Assembly (NCBI GenBank): GCA_018969455.1
Contig: JAGWYI010000028.1
Location: 1 to 15,623 of the forward strand
Source of the DNA: Bacteroidota bacterium
Lineage (GTDB): Bacteria; Bacteroidota; Bacteroidia; Chitinophagales; Saprospiraceae
Direction of reading: 5' to 3'
Length of the DNA stretch: 15,623 bases
In this document: piece by piece, positions 7,667 through 12,828 of the stretch
Layout: every line of letters starts with the position of its first letter
Numbering within the stretch: the stretch's first letter is position 1
Made by a program: the position numbers and the translations under genes
The notes under the pieces: model-generated
What the model was told of the DNA's origin: nothing
The model's input: only the letters and a program-made list of their open reading frames with translations
The model's database searches: none

Positions 7667-7970
7667 GGTGTGAAGAAACAAAGAATGGGAAATCGACTCT
7701 AATCTTTTCGATATCAAGTGACAATCAATTGGGAAGCCTTTTCAAAACGGATTGCTGTTTAAAAATACCTGGTTAAACAAAAGAAATAGGGGGTTGCACG
7801 GCTTTTTTGGTGAAATTTGTTTCTGTGTGATCCCTTTTCTTTTAACTTTTAAAATTTAAGAAGAAAATAACAAGTTTTCCGGGAAGGACTGGCAACAGAA
7901 TACCACGCAAAAAAGTTAAATCATTGTACATTTACCCGGTACAATCTTTAAACAAATCTGCATTTCTGTT
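7667..7970. other. Intergenic region, AT-rich; probable promoter of the beta-barrel gene
   Basis: There is no gene in these 304 bases. No convincing terminator follows the GH3 stop. The middle (about 7840-7870) is an A/T-rich imperfect palindrome without a GC stem. The only clear structure is the ATTGTAC inverted repeat at 7923-7945, listed separately. Confidence 0.5.
7923..7945. promoter_or_regulatory. Inverted repeat ATTGTAC-N9-GTACAAT upstream of the beta-barrel gene
   Basis: Two perfect 7-base arms (7923-7929, 7939-7945) flank a 9-base spacer and end 25 bases before the ATG at 7971. The left arm overlaps TACATTTA (7927-7934), which resembles the Bacteroidota -7 element (TAnnTTTG). No good -33 TTTG was found at the expected distance. 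It may be an operator or a 5' UTR hairpin. Confidence 0.4.
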
Positions 7971-8615
7971 ATGACACGAAAACACATTTTCTATATTTTG
8001 AGCATCTTGGCCATTTTGGCTCTGGCTACTCAACCGTTGGAAGCTCAAAGCCGCAAAAAATCCCACAGCAAACACAGCAAAAAAAAGAAAAAAACCAAAA
8101 AAGAAGAGGTCAAAGAGGAGACAACCTATCGACTTTCCGATCATCTCTGGTATGGAGGGTCTTTGGGACTTGGCCTAAATGCTTACCAGGGCGTAAACAC
8201 TTTTGGTATCGGTGTGGCGCCGATGGTTGGTTACAAAATTCTCCCTTTCCTGTCAGCAGGCCCCCGCGTCTCCTGCTTCCTTACTTCCGTTAAAATTCAA
8301 GGTTACAAACCAGTCAACCTGTTTAATACCGAAATTGGGGCATTTTTGCGTGCCCATGTGTACGAAGGGTTCTTTTTACAAGGGGAAATTTCAAGGGAGT
8401 TCTATCAAGACCTTGGCGGGGCGACAGGCAATGAATTCACTAAGGTAACCTTTTCCAGAACCAATCAATATTTGGGGGCAGGCTACAATTTTGGACGAGG
8501 ACAGGGCGGAATAGGTACAGAACTGAGCATCATGTACAACATACCAGTTGGACGAGATGTTAATACTTCTGAAAGCCCATTTAGTTATCGTTTTGGGTTA
8601 ACCTGGAGATTTTAA
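7971..8615 (+). CDS. Small outer-membrane beta-barrel protein with lysine-rich N-terminal segment
   Basis: The protein has 214 residues. It opens with a Sec signal peptide, probably cut after EA at residue 25. Residues 28-49 form a highly basic stretch (SHSKHSKKKKKTKKEE). From ~52 on there are alternating short amphipathic segments rich in Gly, Tyr and Phe (WYGGSLGLGLNAYQG, FGIGVAPMVGYKI, IGAFLRAHVYEGFFLQGEIS, YLGAGYNFGRG, IGTELSIMYNIPVG), and the chain ends in Phe (YRFGLTWRF). This pattern is that of a small 8- to 10-stranded outer-membrane barrel of the type usually annotated as 'outer membrane beta-barrel protein' or 'porin family' in Bacteroidota. The basic segment would sit in the periplasm between the inner edge of the barrel and the cell wall. 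The gene stands alone, with its own terminator. No specific function is recognised. Confidence 0.82.
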   Translation: MTRKHIFYILSILAILALATQPLEAQSRKKSHSKHSKKKKKTKKEEVKEETTYRLSDHLWYGGSLGLGLNAYQGVNTFGIGVAPMVGYKILPFLSAGPRVSCFLTSVKIQGYKPVNLFNTEIGAFLRAHVYEGFFLQGEISREFYQDLGGATGNEFTKVTFSRTNQYLGAGYNFGRGQGGIGTELSIMYNIPVGRDVNTSESPFSYRFGLTWRF

Positions 8616-8621
8616 TTCCAG

Positions 8622-8669
8622 ACGCCGCGTCATGAACTGGCATACAGTTTGACGCGGCGTTTTTTTTTT
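8622..8669 (+). terminator. Strong rho-independent terminator
   Basis: An 11-bp GC-rich stem (ACGCCGCGTCA 8622-8632 / TGACGCGGCGT 8650-8660) continues past a 2-base bulge into a 5-bp stem (AACTG 8635-8639 / CAGTT 8645-8649). It is followed by ten T (8660-8669). It lies 6 bases after the stop of the beta-barrel gene and separates it from fbaB. Confidence 0.93.
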
Positions 8670-8716
8670 ATTAAATTGTATTCCTACCATTTCTAACCAA
8701 ATTTCACCACCACCAC

Positions 8717-9775
8717 ATGATTCATCAAAACCTACTTGATCTTTTGGGCGACCAGGCCGCTTATTATCTTGAACATACAAGCCAAACGTTTCCCAAAGCA
8801 CAGCTGCATGCACCCGACCCCAATCATGTTGAAAAAATCTGGATGAACAGCAACCGATCTGCCCAGGTGCTGAGAAGCATTCAACAAATATTGGGTACCG
8901 GGCGGCTGGCCAACACCGGTTATGTAAGCATTTTGCCGGTAGATCAAGGCATCGAACACAGTGCAGGCGCCTCTTTTGCGCCCAATCCCATTTATTTCGA
9001 TCCGGAAAATATTGTAAAACTGGCGCTTGAAGGCGGCTGTAACGCCGTGGCCTCCACCTTTGGCGTACTGGGCCAAACCGCCCGTAAATATGCTCACCGA
9101 ATCCCCTACATTGTAAAAATCAACCACAACGAATTCTTATCCTACCCCAACAAGTACGATCAAATTCTGTTTGGAACAGTTCAGAATGCCTGGGATATGG
9201 GCGCTGTTGCAGTGGGAGCCACCATTTATTTCGGGTCTGAAGAAAGCGGCCGCCAAATCATCGAAATCAGCGAGGCCTTCGAAATGGCCCACGAATTGGG
9301 CATGGCAACCATTTTGTGGTGCTACACACGCAACAGCGCATTTAAAAAAGACGGCATTGATTATTCAACCAGCGCCGACCTTACGGGCCAGGCCAATCAC
9401 CTGGGCGTAACCATCCAGGCAGATATCATCAAACAAAAATTGCCCACCAACAACGGCGGATACACTGCCCTCCAATACGGCAAAACACACCCCAAGGTTT
9501 ACAGCGAACTGACAACCAACCACCCAATCGACCTGTGCCGCTATCAGGTTGCAAATTGTTATATGGGACGGGTAGGCCTCATCAACTCGGGCGGAGAATC
9601 CAAAGGCGCCAGTGATTTACAGGAAGCCGTTGTAACGGCAATCGTAAACAAACGCGCAGGAGGAATGGGACTAATTTCAGGCCGGAAAGCATTTCAAAAG
9701 CCTATGGAAGAAGGGGTTGCCCTGTTAAATGCCATTCAAGACATTTACCTGGATCAGCGTATTACATTGGCCTGA
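8717..9775 (+). CDS. fbaB: Class I fructose-bisphosphate aldolase (DhnA/FbaB type)
   Basis: The 352-residue cytoplasmic protein has no signal peptide. It catalyses reversible cleavage of fructose 1,6-bisphosphate into dihydroxyacetone phosphate and glyceraldehyde 3-phosphate through a Schiff-base lysine, in glycolysis and gluconeogenesis. The whole length follows the E. coli FbaB pattern: TGRLANTGYVSILPVDQGIE (61-80), HSAGASFAPNPIYFDP (81-96), HRIPYIVKINHNEFLSYPN (127-145), VAVGATIYFGSEES (164-177), RNSAFKKDGIDY (205-216), SADLTGQANHLG (219-230), DIIKQKLPTNNGG (236-248), and NCYMGRVGLINSGG and NKRAGGMGLISGRKAF near the C-terminus. Lys239 in DIIKQK is the likely Schiff-base residue. The gene sits alone between a terminator and a convergent hairpin, and no operon link to the glycosidases is visible. 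The start ATG is preceded by an ACC-repeat leader without a Shine-Dalgarno sequence. Confidence 0.96.
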   Translation: MIHQNLLDLLGDQAAYYLEHTSQTFPKAQLHAPDPNHVEKIWMNSNRSAQVLRSIQQILGTGRLANTGYVSILPVDQGIEHSAGASFAPNPIYFDPENIVKLALEGGCNAVASTFGVLGQTARKYAHRIPYIVKINHNEFLSYPNKYDQILFGTVQNAWDMGAVAVGATIYFGSEESGRQIIEISEAFEMAHELGMATILWCYTRNSAFKKDGIDYSTSADLTGQANHLGVTIQADIIKQKLPTNNGGYTALQYGKTHPKVYSELTTNHPIDLCRYQVANCYMGRVGLINSGGESKGASDLQEAVVTAIVNKRAGGMGLISGRKAFQKPMEEGVALLNAIQDIYLDQRITLA

Positions 9776-9781
9776 TTATTT

Positions 9782-9835
9782 TGCCTGTACTTTGCGTATT
9801 GCGCGCGCAGGTGCGCGATACGCAAAGCGCAGGCA
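9782..9835. terminator. Long hairpin between convergent genes, probable bidirectional terminator
   Basis: Seventeen paired positions (9790-9806 with 9811-9827, including two that would be G-U in RNA) close a 4-base GCAG loop. An outer 6-bp stem (TGCCTG 9782-9787 / CAGGCA 9830-9835) extends it past 2-base bulges. It lies just after the fbaB stop and just after the stop of the opposite-strand protease gene. There is no long T-run on either side. The A/T-rich flank at 9840-9885 may help on the + strand. Confidence 0.65.
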
Positions 9836-9859
9836 TGAGATAAAATACGATAAATAAAT

Positions 9860-12541
9860 TTAATTTAAAATAATTTTTAATACATAATGTTTTGATCCAT
9901 TAACAATAGACACCCAGTAGAAACCTGGCATCCAGTTGGCGCACGGAATTCCATAGGGAAAATCAGGACTTGCACATTGGTGTATCAAACGGCCATAGGC
10001 ATCCCGAACCTGCAATTGACAATCGGGAATAATCGCATCCGAATAATAAACAGTTGTCAACTGATGCGCAGGCATCGGATATAAATAAGGTGTTTCAGTT
10101 GAAGATGTTTCAACGGGATGGGTGGCAGTTACCCCATTTAACATCACACAAAAATCAAGCACCTGTCCAAATTCAAAAAACTCACAAGGTTCTGGCGGAC
10201 CATTGAGATCGTTTTCGGTTTTTATCATGCAGCGCATGCGGCAAATGCCTTGTGTAGCGTTCAGTGGAATTTCAATGAAACCACTTGCAACCTGATCATG
10301 GGCAAACCCGGGATCGAAACACAAATTTACATCTTCAAATATTCCGTTTCCATCCCAATCCAGGTACACCCGATAAAACAACTTGCTGCTCGCGCCCGAA
10401 AATGCAGGTGCAATATGAATCGGATATTTTTCTCCTGCATGAAATTCGGGCAAACTCTGTCCGTTTAAAACACCGTAATCAGCATATCCAGCGCCTGTTA
10501 AACCCAGGTCCAGCGACCAATTACCAAGTTCTATCTTGGAAATCCACTGCTTGGAGGCGTCTTTTGCGCCGGAATTACAATAGGCCTTATCTTTACATAC
10601 CCCGCACCCCTTTGTTTCAGCTTGAAACAAACCCGAATAGACGCTTAAATTTTGAGAACAAATGGTCCGAACACAAAATTCGTATTCGGTACAGGGCTGT
10701 AAATCATTCAGAATCAATTCATTTTCCACGGCATTTAGGGAATTCCAAAGGCTGTCTCCGCGAACTCGATATTTTAATTCATAAAGCGCCGCATGGTTGT
10801 TTTCCTTCCAGTAAAGGGCAATTTCATGATCCGATAGTACATCCAGATGATCTAACACAGGGGGCAGGCAACAACCTTGAGTGCGAAATGAGGATGGGTA
10901 GGACCAGGCACTCCAAAGGCTATCGGGTATACACATGCTCCGAACCCGATAAGTGTACCATTGGCAGCTATCCAGGCCGCTCAGTTTCAGATAAGGATAA
11001 TTAAGTGTAAATGTTTTTACCAGGCCTGCCTGATTTTGCAATTCCAATTCAAAAAATGCCTCCTGATTTGAAGGGTTTAACCAGCTAAAACCGACTTCAT
11101 TGGTAGATTGAACCGCATTTTTCAAGGAAAAGGGCGCTTCACAGGCATTGCACTGAGATTGAAATCCCTGCATCATCGAATATACATTCAAACGGCCTTC
11201 ACTGGCAGTAAGGCCTTGGAGCCCGGATGTTGGGATGGTGTTCGATAGCAACAGGTCGCGCGCGCGCAATGCGGCCCCCGAAGGATCGGAATAGGCCTGT
11301 GCGGTCAGTTCGGAGCAAGGCGCTGCATACAACAACCCGAGTGCACCGCTTACCTGGGGTGCTGCAAAAGAGGTTCCATCAAAATAATCGTAGGATCCGG
11401 AAGCGCTGGTTGAATAAACTTCCGCTCCGTAAGCGCCCAGGTCGATGTTGACGGGTCCCCAGGCAGCCTGCGCGGCTTTTTGATTCCATTTGTTCAGGCT
11501 GGTGACCGAAATCAGGTAAGGGCTTGGGCAAGAAGTAGGGAGGTCTCCATTTTCATCCACGTTGATGGGAAGGTTGGCTGTTGCGGCAACGGTCAGAATA
11601 CCGGCAGCGCCCAGCGAATCCAGCACGGCGCACCACAGCGGGGCATCGGAGGGTTTTCCGTAGTTCAACCCCCAGGAACAATTCACCGCAACCACCATAG
11701 CACCCGATTTCCCTTGGGTAGCATTGTATAACTTTCTGGTTCTGAGTATATAATCATATGCCTTCAACACATAAGCCTCTGTATTACCCCCAACCACCAG
11801 CATCATTTTGGCATTCCAGTTGATGCCGCTAATGCCGATTCCATTGTTTCCCCGGGCGCCAATAATACCGGCAATGGGTGTTCCGTGGCTGCCTCCATTG
11901 CCCAAAATGACATCCTTATTTGAAAAAACATTCCAACCGTTGTAATCATCAATAAATCCATTTTGATCATTATCCAGGCCATCATTGGGGATTTCGGCGC
12001 CGTTTTTCCAGCAATTTTCCGACAAATCGGGGTGTGCCACATTAAATCCGGCATCAATAATGGCAATTACAATGCTATCGCCAGCTGGGGTGACACCACC
12101 TGTACTGAAATTCCAGGCATCCAGCGCTCCAACATCAGCACCCGGAATTTCACTGTTTTGAAGATGCCATTGCTTGGAGAACAAGGGGTCATTAGGTTCG
12201 AAATTAGTCACAGATTCCGCTTTTCGATCTTCCACAACATGATTCGCCTGAAAATGAATTACATCCGGGTTTTGGGCAAAGAAATGGAGCGCCTCTGCCG
12301 GGAGCGCGCGTTTGTTACGGGTATGAATGGAGAAAATTCGAAGAACAGGGGAAATGGTATCCACATCCAGGACGGAAGAAGCATCCAAGCGCCAGGCTTG
12401 CAAAACCATTGATACATCCTTTCCTGGCAGAATTTGAACCAGGTAGGAGCCTGGAACGACAACGCTTTCCTGGCTAAAACATAAAATGCGACTGCCAAAA
12501 AATAAAACCAGTACAGGCAGCGCTATTTTGACAAGGTACAT
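9860..12541 (-). CDS. T9SS-exported subtilisin-like (S8) serine protease with FnIII and GEVED domains
   Basis: The 893-residue protein starts at the ATG at 12541. An in-frame TTG at 12568 would add 9 residues, but the ATG directly precedes the signal peptide (MYLVKIALPVLVLFFG). A prodomain (~27-107, VPGSYLVQILPG) precedes the S8 domain (~120-455). Its catalytic triad is Asp163 (AIIDAGFNVAHPDL), His219 (GGSHGTPIAGI) and Ser391 (FDGTSFAAPQVSGA), and Asn323 is the probable oxyanion residue. An Asp/Asn-rich insert (NDGLDNDQNGFIDDYNGWN, ~186-204) is a likely calcium site. Two fibronectin-III-like domains follow (~467-556, ~558-645), then a GEVED-type domain (~696-801: YRVYLDWDGNGIFED, FGQVLDFCVML) and a divergent T9SS sorting domain (~816-893: YLYPMPAHQ, VRDAYGRLI, MPGFYWVSI). 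It should be an active extracellular or cell-surface protease. The substrate is unknown. It is divergent from the adhesin gene. Confidence 0.92.
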   Translation of the reverse strand: MYLVKIALPVLVLFFGSRILCFSQESVVVPGSYLVQILPGKDVSMVLQAWRLDASSVLDVDTISPVLRIFSIHTRNKRALPAEALHFFAQNPDVIHFQANHVVEDRKAESVTNFEPNDPLFSKQWHLQNSEIPGADVGALDAWNFSTGGVTPAGDSIVIAIIDAGFNVAHPDLSENCWKNGAEIPNDGLDNDQNGFIDDYNGWNVFSNKDVILGNGGSHGTPIAGIIGARGNNGIGISGINWNAKMMLVVGGNTEAYVLKAYDYILRTRKLYNATQGKSGAMVVAVNCSWGLNYGKPSDAPLWCAVLDSLGAAGILTVAATANLPINVDENGDLPTSCPSPYLISVTSLNKWNQKAAQAAWGPVNIDLGAYGAEVYSTSASGSYDYFDGTSFAAPQVSGALGLLYAAPCSELTAQAYSDPSGAALRARDLLLSNTIPTSGLQGLTASEGRLNVYSMMQGFQSQCNACEAPFSLKNAVQSTNEVGFSWLNPSNQEAFFELELQNQAGLVKTFTLNYPYLKLSGLDSCQWYTYRVRSMCIPDSLWSAWSYPSSFRTQGCCLPPVLDHLDVLSDHEIALYWKENNHAALYELKYRVRGDSLWNSLNAVENELILNDLQPCTEYEFCVRTICSQNLSVYSGLFQAETKGCGVCKDKAYCNSGAKDASKQWISKIELGNWSLDLGLTGAGYADYGVLNGQSLPEFHAGEKYPIHIAPAFSGASSKLFYRVYLDWDGNGIFEDVNLCFDPGFAHDQVASGFIEIPLNATQGICRMRCMIKTENDLNGPPEPCEFFEFGQVLDFCVMLNGVTATHPVETSSTETPYLYPMPAHQLTTVYYSDAIIPDCQLQVRDAYGRLIHQCASPDFPYGIPCANWMPGFYWVSIVNGSKHYVLKIILN

Positions 12542-12828
12542 CTTTATGATTTGTGGTATTTGAACCAAATTTTGATTAAAAAAGACGGCTAATTGGACTG
12601 AATTCCGATACGCTGGAAGAAACGCATCTGAAAATTTTCAGCAAAATTACCGCATTCTCAACGAGGCTTAACGAAAACTATACATTCAAGTACAATTTTG
12701 ACAAAAAACCCTACATTGCCGAATGATACCCCTGATACAAACACCAAATAACATTTGATACTTGGCCAAAAGTGGCAGTTTATCAAAATGAAATTTCACA
12801 AAATGCATTTTATCCAAATCTTAAGCAC
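12542..12828. promoter_or_regulatory. Divergent promoter region between the protease and the adhesin
   Basis: These 287 bases must hold both promoters. They contain a perfect 14-bp palindrome (CTGAAAATTTTCAG, 12628-12641) and three copies of TGATAC (starting at 12724, 12733 and 12756). They also hold a TTGACA (12699-12704 region) without a matching -10 at standard spacing, and the short palindrome TTGGCCAA at 12762. No Bacteroidota -33/-7 pair could be assigned with confidence, and no ORF of interest lies here. Confidence 0.5.
12628..12641. promoter_or_regulatory. 14-bp perfect palindrome, operator-like
   Basis: CTGAAAATTTTCAG is its own reverse complement. It is about 87 bases upstream of the protease ATG and about 187 upstream of the adhesin ATG, a suitable place for a dimeric regulator serving the divergent pair. 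Function is inferred from symmetry and position only. Confidence 0.35.

Noticed and set aside
10285..11004. 239-residue open frame on the plus strand inside the protease gene
   Set aside because: It is the shadow of the S8 protease, which has all catalytic motifs on the minus strand.
12542..12568. TTG start for the protease at 12568
   Set aside because: The ATG at 12541 in the same frame begins a standard signal peptide. The nine extra residues add nothing recognisable.
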